Of a stretch of DNA of 64,000 nt, positions 35,323 to 46,300 are shown one piece after another. This stretch comes from Streptomyces xanthochromogenes (GTDB taxonomy: Bacteria > Actinomycetota > Actinomycetes > Streptomycetales > Streptomycetaceae): assembly GCF_014650455.1 (NCBI RefSeq), contig NZ_BMUZ01000003.1, forward strand, positions 310,001 through 374,000, given 5' to 3'. Both the position numbers and the translations under genes were made by a program. Each line of letters begins with the position of its first letter. Position 1 is the first letter of the stretch. The notes below the pieces were generated by a model that was not told the origin of the DNA, did no database searches, and saw nothing but the letters and a program-made list of their open reading frames with translations.

Positions 35323-35919
35323 ATGACCACGATCGCTGTTCTCGGAAACGGCCGCGTCGGCGGCAACCTGGCCGCGGCCCTCACTCGGGCAGGGCACGAG
35401 GTGACCGCGGTGGACCGCACACCGGGTGCCGCCGCCCGCGCCGCACGGGACGCCCGGATCGTCATCAACGCCACCCCGGGCGAGGGCTCGCTTGACCGGC
35501 TCGTTGGCCTGCGCGAAGAACTGCGCGACAAGATCCTCGTCGACGTCTCCAACGCCACCGTCGACGGTCCGGACGGCCTGCCCGGCGCATTGATCTACCC
35601 CGGCTCAAGTCTCGCCGAGCAACTTCAGGAAGCGCTCCCCCACACCCGCGTGGTCAAGACGCTCAACACCATGCTCTTCCCGGTGATGACCGCGCCGGCC
35701 ATTCTCACCCAGGCGCCCGACGCGTTCCTCTCCGGCGAGGACCCGCAGGCCAAGCAGACCGTCCGTGAACTGCTCGTCGACCTCGGCTGGCAGAAGGAGT
35801 GGATCACCGATCTGGGCGGTATCCAGACCGCCCGCGCGACGGAGGCGGCGATACTGTTCGTGCCGCACGTCATCCGCTCCAGCGGGTTCGCCCCCTTCGC
35901 GATCTCGATCGCCCGCTGA
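35323..35919 (+). CDS. NADPH-binding F420-dependent oxidoreductase-like protein
   Basis: A 198-residue protein with the N-terminal Rossmann motif TIAVLGNGRVGGNLAAALTR and VVDVSNATVDGP/YPGSSLAEQLQEALP of the NADP:F420 reductase-like family. TLNTMLFPVMTAPAILTQAP is a family-typical middle segment. It follows the IMPase-like gene by 46 bp. It may reduce a product of that neighbour or regenerate NADPH; the true substrate is not evident. Confidence 0.85.
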   Translation: MTTIAVLGNGRVGGNLAAALTRAGHEVTAVDRTPGAAARAARDARIVINATPGEGSLDRLVGLREELRDKILVDVSNATVDGPDGLPGALIYPGSSLAEQLQEALPHTRVVKTLNTMLFPVMTAPAILTQAPDAFLSGEDPQAKQTVRELLVDLGWQKEWITDLGGIQTARATEAAILFVPHVIRSSGFAPFAISIAR

Positions 35920-35940
35920 CCCGCCCACGGAGCGTCGAGC

Positions 35941-35982
35941 GGCTCGCGCACCGGGCGGCCACTGGCTCGCGCACCGGGCGGC
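35941..35982. repeat. 19-bp direct repeat after the reductase gene
   Basis: GGCTCGCGCACCGGGCGGC occurs at 35941-35959 and again at 35964-35982, exact, in the gap before the convergent DUF1152 gene. Confidence 0.8.
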
Positions 35983-36018
35983 GAGCCCACCGCCTGTGCC
36001 CGGCTCCCCGGACGGAGC

Positions 36019-36978
36019 CTAGTGCGGGAAGCGGCGGGGAGGGCGGGTCACCACGGACTCGCGGAACTCCGCGATCCGTGAACCCACTTGACGCATCAGA
36101 TAGGTCTCCTCGATCAGGTCCAGGTAGAGGCAGCGGGCTGCCAGGCCCCGCAGGTCGAAGGCGAAGTACAGGGCCATCAGCGGGTTAACGAACAACTCGC
36201 TGCCCCGCGTGCGATCAGTGAACTGAACGTCGCCGAATGAGCCGCCGACGGCTGCCGCGATGGAGCCGTTCACGATGCTGGGACGCTCGATGGTCTGCTG
36301 TTGGGCGTGCGTCACCGCGTCGAGGTAGAGGGCGCCCTCCCGGGTGGCCCGAGGTATCGAGAAGGCACCCAGGTACGCGCCGTCGCGCTCCAGCGCCGCG
36401 ATGTTCTCCAGTACCTGCACGTGGTTCACGCCGTGGTACGCGTCCACTCCGAATCCGACCGACACGACGAGCCGCGTCGGGATGCCGTCGAGCGCGGCCA
36501 GCGCCGCCACGCTGGCCATGTCCTCCTCCGGAGTGCCGAGCCCGGCTTCGTCACCGCGCAGCAAAATGTCGGTGCCGCCGTCGACCAGCACCACGGCATC
36601 GACGTCGTGCAGTTCGGTCAATGCCTGGTAGGCGGCGCGCAGGGGGCGCACTCCGGTCTGAGGGAAGGCATACACCGTGGACGGGTAGCCGTGCCGGCGC
36701 AGCCACTGGGCGAGGGTCCGCTCGGGGAAGTAGCTCTGGTGGACAGCGGAGTCGGGAGTGACGGCGGCCAGGTCGGGGGCGGCCCAGTCATCGAGCGGTA
36801 GACCGTCGAGTGCGCTGAAGGAAAGGTTCGCGAGATACACCTGCTTGCCCTGATGCAGGAGCGAGAGAGCCAATGGCAGGCCGGAATAGATGTCGAAGCC
36901 GCCGCCCGCGCCCGCGACGAGGATCCGTTCGGCATCGGCGAGGCGGGCGAAGAGCGGGTTGGAGTGGAGGGAAGCCAT
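36019..36978 (-). CDS. DUF1152 protein
   Basis: A 319-residue protein starting near MASLHSNPLFARLADAERIL with VAGAGGGFDIYSGLPLALSL, a GxGGG nucleotide-binding-like loop typical of DUF1152. VDAVVLVDGGTDILLRGDE and TPEEDMASVAALAAL form the middle. An upstream ATG at 36987 is also possible; neither has a ribosome site, so it might be translated from a leaderless or poor site. Function unknown; the fold suggests a kinase- or hydrolase-like nucleotide binder. Confidence 0.85.
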   Translation of the reverse strand: MASLHSNPLFARLADAERILVAGAGGGFDIYSGLPLALSLLHQGKQVYLANLSFSALDGLPLDDWAAPDLAAVTPDSAVHQSYFPERTLAQWLRRHGYPSTVYAFPQTGVRPLRAAYQALTELHDVDAVVLVDGGTDILLRGDEAGLGTPEEDMASVAALAALDGIPTRLVVSVGFGVDAYHGVNHVQVLENIAALERDGAYLGAFSIPRATREGALYLDAVTHAQQQTIERPSIVNGSIAAAVGGSFGDVQFTDRTRGSELFVNPLMALYFAFDLRGLAARCLYLDLIEETYLMRQVGSRIAEFRESVVTRPPRRFPH

Positions 36979-37041
36979 GACGATCATTGTCGCGGGCCGG
37001 CCCTCTGCCACACCAGGTACGCCGGCAGAGCCCGAACACGG

Positions 37042-37082
37042 CAGCAGGGCCCGGACCACGACGCGTGGCCCGGGCCCTGCTG
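37042..37082. terminator. Hairpin terminator between DUF1152 and DUF6243-like genes
   Basis: Positions 37042-37060 and 37064-37082 form a 19-bp stem with one mismatch and a three-base loop. It lies just after the stop of the small gene at 37115-37330 and before the DUF1152 start. Confidence 0.8.
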
Positions 37083-37114
37083 GTGTGCGGTGCCGCCTTG
37101 TGACGGGCGGTGCC

Positions 37115-37330
37115 TCAGCTCTGTGCGGTCTCGTCGCCCGACTGCGCGGTGTCCTCGGCCGCGCCCGCCTTCTCGCGCATCTTGCGCACCAGCTCCGCCT
37201 TCTGCTCGGCGGCGCTCTGGCGGTCGAGGTTGCGGTGCGGGCCGTTGTTCTGCCGTTCGGCGCGGGACAGCCTCTTGCGCTGGCCGCCGCCCTGGCCCAC
37301 GGGGTTGTTGATGTTCTTGCTCACGGTCAC
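37115..37330 (-). CDS. Small basic protein, probably DUF6243 family
   Basis: A 71-residue protein starting at GTG 37330, five bases after GGGAG. It is hydrophilic and rich in Gln, Arg and Ala (NINNPVGQGGGQRKRLSRAE, then LDRQSAAEQKAELVRKMREK), with a predicted helix at the C terminus. This matches, from memory, the streptomycete DUF6243 family of unknown function. It is its own unit, closed by a strong hairpin. Confidence 0.7.
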   Translation of the reverse strand: MTVSKNINNPVGQGGGQRKRLSRAERQNNGPHRNLDRQSAAEQKAELVRKMREKAGAAEDTAQSGDETAQS

Positions 37331-37581
37331 GGGTTCTCCCGGTAATGAATGTGGGGTGATCTACGGATGCGTCGGTGGAGGTCGGACGGTGACGTTCGAG
37401 TACGTCAGCGGGGGCCCGTCACGCTCTCACTCGTAAATCGGCGTCTGGAAGAACATGACAAAGACACTACCCGGTTCCGACAGCCCCGCACACCAGCCAT
37501 TGCACCGCCGCCGAGCCGCCTGCCCCGAGCCGCCTGCCGTCGAGCCCGGAGCCGGGCGGTGGCGTCCGGCGACGGTGGCCG

Positions 37582-39051
37582 TCAGGCGAGCTCTTCCGCG
37601 GCGGGCTCTTCCACGGTGCGGGAGTTGGTCAGGCTCAGCGCTCCGCCGGCGGCGATCAGGCCGACGAGCACGGCGAGGAGTGCGTAGGTGATCCGCTCGC
37701 CGTGGAAGAACGACGTGACGAGGCCGCTGCTCCAAGTCCCCGCCGGGAGCTGGGTGGTGACGAGGGCCGCGATCAGGGTGCCGACCACGGCGGTGCCGAC
37801 GCTGGACCCGACCTCCTGCGCCGTGTCGTTGAGCGCGGCACCGATCGAGGTGCGGTTGCTCGGCATCGCGTCGACGAGGGCGACCGCGCAGATCGTCATG
37901 ACGGTGCGCAGACCCACGGTCATGAGGACCATGCAGACCGCGATGGCGGTGTACCCGTGGTAGACGCCCCAGGAGAGACCGGCCAGCGCACCGGCGAGGC
38001 AGGCGGCGCCCACCAGGCAGGCGATGCGGTGGCCGAAGCGGCGAGCGAGCCATTCGGACAGAGGGGTGGCGACGAGCATCGTCACGATGATGGGCAGGTT
38101 GGCCAGACCGGCCCGCACGGGGCTCCATCCGTAGGCGTACTGGAAGTGCAGGATGAGCCCGAACATCACGCTGGCCATCGCGATGGACGTACCGATCTGC
38201 GCGATGGCGGCGCCGCGGACGGTTCCGTTGGAGAAGAGGCGCAGGTCCAGCATGGGTGCCGCGCTGCCGCGCTCATGACGGACGAACGCGATCGCGGCCA
38301 CGACCGCGCCCGCGATCGAGGCGAGGGTGACGGCGGAGAGCCAGCCGTGGTCGACACCGCTGGTCAGCGAGTAGCAGGCGAGTCCGATGGTGGCGACGCT
38401 CAGGACGGCGCCGGGCAGGTCGAGTGCGTCCTTGGTGAGGTCCTCCGGCCGGTCCGCCGGAACGCCGAGGCGGACACCGATGCAGGCGATCAGGGCGATC
38501 GGGGCGTTGACGACCAGCAGCCACTCCCACCGCACATGGGCCAGCGCGGTGCCGCCGAGCAGCGGTCCGAGAACGAAGCCGGACATGCCGACGACGATCA
38601 TCACGGTCATGGCGCGCATCCGCAGTGCTTTGTCGTCGAACAGGCGGAAGACCAGTGAGTTCGTGATCGGGGCCATCGCGGCGGCGGCTATGCCGAGCAG
38701 GGCACGCAGCGCGATGAGTTGGCCGGCCGTGGTGACCAGGACGACGCACAGGCTCAGCGAGCCGAACACGGCGAGGCCGATCAGCAGCACCCGGCGGCGG
38801 CCGAGCCGGTCGGCCATCGAGCCCGCCGTGAGCAGCAGCCCACCGAAGGTCAGGGAGTAGGCGCCGGTGACCCACTGCAGTGCGGTCGTGCCGCTGCCGA
38901 GGTCGCGGCCGATCGTGGGCAGCGCGATCGAAAGCAGCGTGTTGTCGACCATCTCGACGAAGAAGGCCAGGCAGAGGGCGGCCAGCGGGATCCACGCCGC
39001 ACGCAGCGACGGATAGGCGCGCGACGGCGTCAAAGGCGGGGCGGTGGTCAT
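37582..39051 (-). CDS. MFS drug efflux transporter, DHA2 (14-TM) type
   Basis: A 489-residue membrane protein. ATG 39051 follows AAGGA by six bases. Helix 1 has the DHA2 motif FVEMVDNTLLSIALPTIGRD, followed by LQWVTGAYSLTFGG and the antiporter motif A MADRLGRRRVLLIG; motif C is in MSGFVLGPLLGG. About fourteen hydrophobic segments are visible. It is divergent from a TetR gene 98 bp away whose gap holds a 17-bp palindrome, so it is probably an inducible multidrug or antibiotic exporter driven by protons. Confidence 0.94.
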   Translation of the reverse strand: MTTAPPLTPSRAYPSLRAAWIPLAALCLAFFVEMVDNTLLSIALPTIGRDLGSGTTALQWVTGAYSLTFGGLLLTAGSMADRLGRRRVLLIGLAVFGSLSLCVVLVTTAGQLIALRALLGIAAAAMAPITNSLVFRLFDDKALRMRAMTVMIVVGMSGFVLGPLLGGTALAHVRWEWLLVVNAPIALIACIGVRLGVPADRPEDLTKDALDLPGAVLSVATIGLACYSLTSGVDHGWLSAVTLASIAGAVVAAIAFVRHERGSAAPMLDLRLFSNGTVRGAAIAQIGTSIAMASVMFGLILHFQYAYGWSPVRAGLANLPIIVTMLVATPLSEWLARRFGHRIACLVGAACLAGALAGLSWGVYHGYTAIAVCMVLMTVGLRTVMTICAVALVDAMPSNRTSIGAALNDTAQEVGSSVGTAVVGTLIAALVTTQLPAGTWSSGLVTSFFHGERITYALLAVLVGLIAAGGALSLTNSRTVEEPAAEELA

Positions 39052-39082
39052 GGCAGTCCTTCTCATCGAACAGCGTTCCGTT

Positions 39083-39099
39083 ATCGAACGGCGTACGAT
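39083..39099. promoter_or_regulatory. 17-bp palindrome, TetR operator candidate
   Basis: ATCGAACGGCGTACGAT is symmetric apart from its centre and one position pair (A at 39087 opposite A at 39095). Similar ATCGAAC and GTTCGAT half-sites flank it at 39065-39071 and about 39118-39124. It lies between the MFS and TetR starts. Confidence 0.65.
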
Positions 39100-39149
39100 G
39101 AGCTAAGATAGAACAACGTTCGATACGATGCAAACGAGAGGATGAAGCC

Positions 39150-39851
39150 ATGGCTCCGCAGCAGGACCGCTCCCGCGGAGGACGTCGACGGGCTTCGCAC
39201 TCGATGGAGTCGGTACTCACCGAGGCCGTGGCCCTGCTCGACGAGGCGGGAGAGCAGGCACTGACCTTCCGGGCACTCGCCCAGCGCCTCGGAGGCGGCG
39301 TCGCCAGCATCTACTGGTACGTGGCCAGCAAGGACGAGCTGCTCGATCGTGCCACCGACCACGTGATCGGGGCCGCGCTCGCCGACGTCGAAGCACTCCC
39401 GGCCCACGAGGACCCGATCGACGAGCTGCGCGCGATGGCTGTCACGCTCTTCGACGCGATCATGGAAAGGCCCTGGCTGGGCGCCTACTTCATGCGCAAC
39501 ACCGACGTACAGGGCAACGCGCTGCGCCTCTACGAGAAGCTCGGACAGCAGACCCTCCGCCTCGACCTCACTGCGCGGCAGCGGTTCCACGCCGTGTCCG
39601 CGATCGTTGGGGTCGTCGTCGGTTCCGCCGTCGACCTGGGGCAGGAGCCGCCCCAGGAGGTGCTCGACGGCGCGGTGGGCCGCGACGAGTTCCTCGGCCG
39701 CTACGCCCAGGCCTGGCGGGAGCTCGACCCCGCGGACTTCCCGTTCGTGCACGAGATCGTCGACGAGTTCGACGGCCACGACGACATCGAGCAGTTCCGC
39801 TCCGCGCTGGAACTGACCCTGGCGGGCCTGCGCCTGCAGGCAGGAGCCTGA
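39150..39851 (+). CDS. TetR-family regulator of the MFS exporter
   Basis: A 233-residue regulator. After a basic N-terminal tail (SRGGRRRASHSMESVLTEAV) comes the helix-turn-helix FRALAQRLGGGVASIYWYVA with SKDELLDRA, then a helical ligand domain. ATG 39150 is preceded by GAGAGGATGAAGCC. It faces away from the exporter and almost certainly represses it through the palindrome at 39083-39099. Confidence 0.93.
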   Translation: MAPQQDRSRGGRRRASHSMESVLTEAVALLDEAGEQALTFRALAQRLGGGVASIYWYVASKDELLDRATDHVIGAALADVEALPAHEDPIDELRAMAVTLFDAIMERPWLGAYFMRNTDVQGNALRLYEKLGQQTLRLDLTARQRFHAVSAIVGVVVGSAVDLGQEPPQEVLDGAVGRDEFLGRYAQAWRELDPADFPFVHEIVDEFDGHDDIEQFRSALELTLAGLRLQAGA

Positions 39852-39964
39852 ACCGTCAGGACGAGACGCCCCGGCAACGGACCGGCCCGCACCGGGTGTT
39901 GCCTGCCCGACGCCTTGTTGCGTGCATCGGGGCGGATGATTCAAGGCTCGGGAAAGCCCGTTGA

Positions 39965-41491
<1,527 letters not shown>

Positions 41492-41505
41492 GTCGCTCGG
41501 TCCGC

Positions 41506-41542
41506 CCACCTCGCCGACCCGTTGGAGAGGGCGGCGAGGTGG
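41506..41542 (+). terminator. Hairpin terminator after gdhA
   Basis: CCACCTCGCCG (41506-41516) pairs with CGGCGAGGTGG (41532-41542) over a 15-base loop, 14 bp after the gdhA stop codon. Confidence 0.7.
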
Positions 41543-41684
41543 AGTTCCGAGAGCCCGAGGGGTGGATTGGGACGGCGGCGGCCCCGCCCTGTCGAAGGGC
41601 CCGGCCGTCGCCACCGCCGCCGGGGTTGATCACGTGGGCAGCGACGCGGATTGCCGCATTGCAGACGCCGATCGGCACCTGGAA

Positions 41685-42122
41685 CTAGGCGTTGGACCAC
41701 TCGATCAGAGGTGGTCGGACTGCGGCACACAAAGGGTTTCCCTGTGCGTCCGTCAACCCCAACCTGCCTACCAGCAGGCCGCCTTCGACGGCCGTCGCGA
41801 GAATCCCCGGCGCGATGCCGTCGAACCACAGCTTCGCCCGCCGGAACATCGTGAACTCCCCCTGCTCGTCGACCGTTCCCCAGGACAGATACACGAACCG
41901 GCCACCGGGACGGCCCTGCACATACGGCCCCGTCAGGTCCCATCCGCCCTCGACGGGCGTGGCCTTCACCTCCAACTCCCATGCCACCGACGGCACATCG
42001 GCCGGGCGCGGCCCCAGGAGCTCGGTGGGGCGATCGCGGCGCTGCACCGCGACGTGGACATTGCGGCATGCGGGCCCGAACCCCCGGCCGGGCAGATCCG
42101 ATCCTTCGATGCGAACGAGCAT
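41685..42122 (-). CDS. DUF5990 protein
   Basis: A 145-residue protein starting MLVRIEGSDLPGRGFGPACR, with NVHVAVQRRDRPTELLGPRP, GPYVQGRPGGRFVYLSWGTV and MFRRAKLWFDGIAP, all typical of the DUF5990 family. ATG at 42122 is favoured by the family start; an ATG at 42137 is in frame. Function unknown. It lies between two terminators on its own. Confidence 0.85.
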   Translation of the reverse strand: MLVRIEGSDLPGRGFGPACRNVHVAVQRRDRPTELLGPRPADVPSVAWELEVKATPVEGGWDLTGPYVQGRPGGRFVYLSWGTVDEQGEFTMFRRAKLWFDGIAPGILATAVEGGLLVGRLGLTDAQGNPLCAAVRPPLIEWSNA

Positions 42123-42206
42123 TGCTCCATCATCCACTGCGGGGTGCCCAGCGGTACGTCGGTGAGGCGAGAAGGGCCGTGCTTCCGCTGTCCGTGAGGG
42201 GACACG

Positions 42207-42239
42207 ACGAAGGGCCCGGCTGCACCGGACCCTTCGTCT
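42207..42239 (-). terminator. Hairpin terminator downstream of the Arg/Gly-rich gene
   Basis: GACGAAGGG, a mismatched base, then CCGG pairs with CCGG and CCCTTCGTC around a five-base loop (42207-42220 with 42226-42239). It lies 63 bp after the stop of the gene at 42302-43072. Confidence 0.7.
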
Positions 42240-42301
42240 GCGCTGTGCGGTGTCCCGCTTCTCGTCCGCGTCATGCGGTGTCCCGCCTCGCCGATGCCGG
42301 G

Positions 42302-43072
42302 TTACCGCACATCAGCAGCTCGCGCGCCGTCGGCGAGGAGCTGGGACAGGTCCCTGTCGACGTCCGCGAGCAGTCGTCCGGCTCGGGCGCGCTGCGCCTC
42401 GGTTCCGGTGTTGGCGATCCAGCGGGTGGCGGCGAATACCTGGCGAGCCGCGTTCTGGAGCGCGCGGTCGGCGCTCAGGGGTGCGTCGGCGAAGGCGGGG
42501 CTCCACCGGTCCGTACGGTGACGGCGCGCGGGTCGTCCCCTGCGGTCGGCCGGACGTTCACCACGCCCGCCACCGCCACCGTCAGCGGCTCGGCCTCGGT
42601 ATCCGCGCTCGGGACCGGAGGAGGGACGCGCCGGGCGGGCCCAGTGCCCCTCGGGGCGCTCCCGGCGCTCCCCCGGACGGCCGAGCGGCCCGGCCTGCGG
42701 GCCGAACGGGTCGAAGCTACGGCCAGGGCCGCGGCCGACGCCTTCGCGCGGAATACCGCGCGGTACCGCCGCGCCACGGCCCCTGCCGCGGGAGCCATCG
42801 GTCCCGGGCCGCCCGCCGAACCGCGGGTCGGAGTCGACCCGTCGGCCATCGCGGCGGTGGCCCTCAGCCTCGGGCCGACGGCCCCGGCCAGGACGCCGAC
42901 GCGATCGATCGGGGCGCCCCTCTTCGAGGTGGTCGTACGGGGATTCCTGGTCGGCGAAGCCTGCGAGGAATCGGGAGTGGGCGTCCTGGCGGTCGCCCGT
43001 CCGGACATCGGCGCGCCGCGTGCCGCGACTGCCGAACCGGGTGAATTCGGGGTTCATGGGATGCGTGTTCAT
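42302..43072 (-). CDS. Arg/Gly/Pro-rich protein with PadR-like C-terminal tail
   Basis: A 256-residue protein with AAGGAG eight bases before ATG 43072. Residues about 50-200 are low-complexity RG/RGG-rich sequence that should be disordered. The last 50 residues (RALQNAARQVFAATRWIANT, GTEAQRARAGRLLADVDRDL) resemble the C-terminal helices of PadR regulators that carry Gly/Arg-rich tails, but no winged helix-turn-helix is visible. An upstream CGATATATCG palindrome fits an autoregulated PadR-type gene. It could be a PadR relic that lost its DNA-binding domain, or a working nucleic-acid-binding protein. Codon use in the middle is noisier than in neighbours. Confidence 0.55.
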   Translation of the reverse strand: MNTHPMNPEFTRFGSRGTRRADVRTGDRQDAHSRFLAGFADQESPYDHLEEGRPDRSRRRPGRGRRPEAEGHRRDGRRVDSDPRFGGRPGTDGSRGRGRGAAVPRGIPREGVGRGPGRSFDPFGPQAGPLGRPGERRERPEGHWARPARPSSGPERGYRGRAADGGGGGRGERPADRRGRPARRHRTDRWSPAFADAPLSADRALQNAARQVFAATRWIANTGTEAQRARAGRLLADVDRDLSQLLADGARAADVR

Positions 43073-43132
43073 GATCGAACTCCTTCTCGGATGCGTGAGG
43101 TGGATGTCGGCTCATCTCAACCGACACGTTAA

Positions 43133-43142
43133 CGATATATCG
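43133..43142. promoter_or_regulatory. CGATATATCG palindrome upstream of the Arg/Gly-rich gene
   Basis: A perfect 10-bp palindrome in an AT-rich pocket (GTTAACGATATATCGGAAC) 61-70 bp before the gene at 43072. AT-rich dyads with ATAT cores are typical PadR sites. Confidence 0.5.
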
Positions 43143-43345
43143 GAACCTATCGGAGGACAACCCCCGGCTTCGCCTGCGCCGCGGCACCGGGCAGGAGGCA
43201 CTCCGGTCCGGCAAGGGCAGCTGAAGTTCTTCTCTGGATATCCCCATGTCCATGCTCACTGCACCGAAAGCGCCGGATGCTGCGCTAGCCGCCCGGTCGG
43301 ACTGACGGGGCGGGCGGGGCACACGAGCCTTTGGGGAGACACACA

Positions 43346-46300
43346 GTGATAAGACGTGCAGCACGATGGGCTGTTGCCGGGGCAGCCGCGTTCGCGTTAT
43401 CGATATCCACGCAGGCATCGGCGGCGCCCGCTTTCGCGGACACGCCTCCGCAGCTGGATCTCAAGGTCCTCCTGATCGGCGGCAGCCCGGGCGATCCGAC
43501 CACACTCGCGTGGCAGAACGCGTTGGACACCGAAGGGGTCGCCTACAGCGTGGTGAGCGCCAACGGCGACGTGGGGAGCGAAACGGTCTCGCTGCCCACC
43601 CTGTCCAGTGGCACGCACGGCTACTACAACGGCGTGGTGTTCGCGGATTCGCCGGCCTGGTTCAGCTCGGGTCAGCTGACGGCCCTGGACGGCTACGAAG
43701 CGAGCTTCGGTGTCCGCCAGGTCGACGGATACGTATATCCCTCGGCCTCGGTAGGACTGACCCCCGTCGGCTCGGGCGCGATGAGCGGTACCGCGCAGTT
43801 GACGTCGTCCGGCCTGACGGCGCTGCCGCAGTTGAAGGGGCCGGTCCCGTTCGAGGCCGGGTCTTACGGCTATCCGGCCGCCCCGGTCAGCGGTGCGCCC
43901 GTCACCCCCTGGCTGCAGAACGCGGCAGGTCAGACGCTGGCCGCCGTCTACCAGCATCCGACCACGGACGCCCAGTCCGGCGTCGCCGAGCTGGCGCTCG
44001 CCTTCAACTACAACGCCACCCAGTTGCCGTGGCTGCTCCTGGCCCCCGGGCTGATCAACTGGGTTACGCAGAACACCCACTTGGGCCTGTACCGGAACTA
44101 CTTCGGCCAGGATGTCGACGACGTGTTCATCGCCGACAACGAGTGGAGCAACAAGCACCAGTGCACCCCGGCGGCGACCGACCCGAACGACGTGCTGTGC
44201 CCGCCGGGCGTGGGCGGCAACGCGGCCGACGCTCCGCCCGACACCCAGATGAGCGCCGCGGACGTGGACTACGTGGCCAACTGGGAGAAGCAGACGGGGA
44301 TCAAGCTGGAGCTCGCGTTCAACGCGATCGGCGCGTGCACCACGCCCACGGCGGCTGACGCCTCGAACGCCAACTGCTCGGGCAGCACCGCCGTGAACGG
44401 CACCACCTACACCGACCCGGGACAGACGGTCGACCCTGCCTACCCCAACGACGCGGCCTTCGTGAACGAACTCCTCAAGCAGCAGGCGTCGTTCAACTGG
44501 ATCAACCACACCTGGTCCCACATGTTCCTCGGCTGCACGGTCGCGGCCCCGCAGCCCGCGGACGTCCCGGTCCCGGGAACGGGCGGCTCACTCACCTCGG
44601 GCGGATACAGCTACGAGGTCACCGCCGCCACCGCCTACGGCGAATCGGAGCCGTCGACTCCGCAGCAGATCACCGTCGCGGCGAACGGATCGGTCGCGCT
44701 GTCCTGGCCGGACGCCCCCAACGGCGGCGGCCCGAGCCTGGCACAGCTGGAGTCGCGGTACTCCGGTGGTACCGGCTTCTGGGGCTACAACGTCTACCGC
44801 GCCCCCGCGGGATCGACCGGCTTCGGTCTGGTCGGCCAGGTGAAGGAGGACCCGGCCGGCGCGGCCACGTCCTACTCCTTCACCGACACCGGAGCCACGA
44901 GCCCGGGCGGCGGCCCCGGCAGCACCGCCACCTACCCGACCGCGACCGACCCGGGTATCGGGTGCGCGAACGCCGCCGGCTGGGTGCCCGCCGTCGGCAC
45001 CACGGCCGACTCCAGCATCGAGCAGGAGATCGGGCTGAACGACGCCTTCGCCGCCAACAACGGCCTGACCGGCTTCTCCCCCCACTCCGTCGTCACCGGC
45101 GAGCACTCCGGCCTGGAGAACCCCAACATGCCGAAGGCCTTCGCCGATACCGGTGTCGGCGTCTTCGGCGCCGATGCCTCACGCCAGCCCCAGTCGTACA
45201 CGATCGACGGCACCAGCTCGGGCGGGACCGCCAACAGCGCGGCCTCGGCGCCCCGTTACCCCAGCAACATCTACTACAACGCGGCGAACTGGGCCGACGA
45301 GCTGAACGAGTACAACACCGCCTACGTCGCTTCCGGCTCCTCGATCGGCGACGGCCAGTATCCGGCCGAGACCGGCAAGTGCTCCGACACGCCGTCGACC
45401 ACCTGCACCACGACTCCCGCCACCGAGGCCTCCGTGCTCGCCTCCGAGTCCCGGATCATGCTCGGCCACGTGCTGGCCGACGACCCGCGGATGAACTATG
45501 CCCACCAGTCCAACCTGATCGGACCGGCCTCCAAGACCGTGGGCGGCGTCACCTCCGACTACGGCTACACGCTGCTTACGCTGCTGAGCAACATGCAGGC
45601 ACAGTACGGCAGTTGGTCCACCGCACCGCTGGTCCAGATGACCGATGCCACGCAGTCCCAGGTGCTGGCCGAGTCCGCGGCCTGGACCACCGCGAAGAAG
45701 GCCGCCACCGTCACGGCCTCGGTCCAGAACGGCTCCGTAGTGATCAGCAACGCCGGCGGCTCCGCGGTGTCGGTGCCGGTCACCGTCCCCGCGGGCAGCA
45801 CGGTCAACGGAGCGGACTTCGGCGAGTCCTACGGCGGCACCCGATCGGCCTGGACGCCGGTCGGCGCCGGGAGTTCGGTCACGGTCACCGTCCCCGCCGA
45901 CGGCAACACCCCCGGCACCGCACCCGTGATCACCAGCCCGGCCACCGCGTCCGCCAAGGTGGGCACCGCGTTCAGCGCCACCGTCACCACCACCGGCACC
46001 CCCGTTCCCACACTCACGGAGACCGGAGCTCTGCCGTCCGGGCTCACCTTCAAGGACAACGGCAACGGGACCGCCACGGTGTCCGGCACCCCTGGCGCCG
46101 GGAGCGGCGGCAGCTATCCGCTGACCATCAACGCTGCCAACAGCGCGGGCAAGGCCACCAGCGCGCTGACGCTCACCGTCACCGAGTCGCCCGCCTTCAC
46201 GAGCAAGTCCAGCGCCGTCGCCACATTCCTGACCCCGTTCACCTTCAAGGTGACCACTACCGGCAGCCCGGCCGCGACCCTCACGGAGAGCGGCGCCCTG

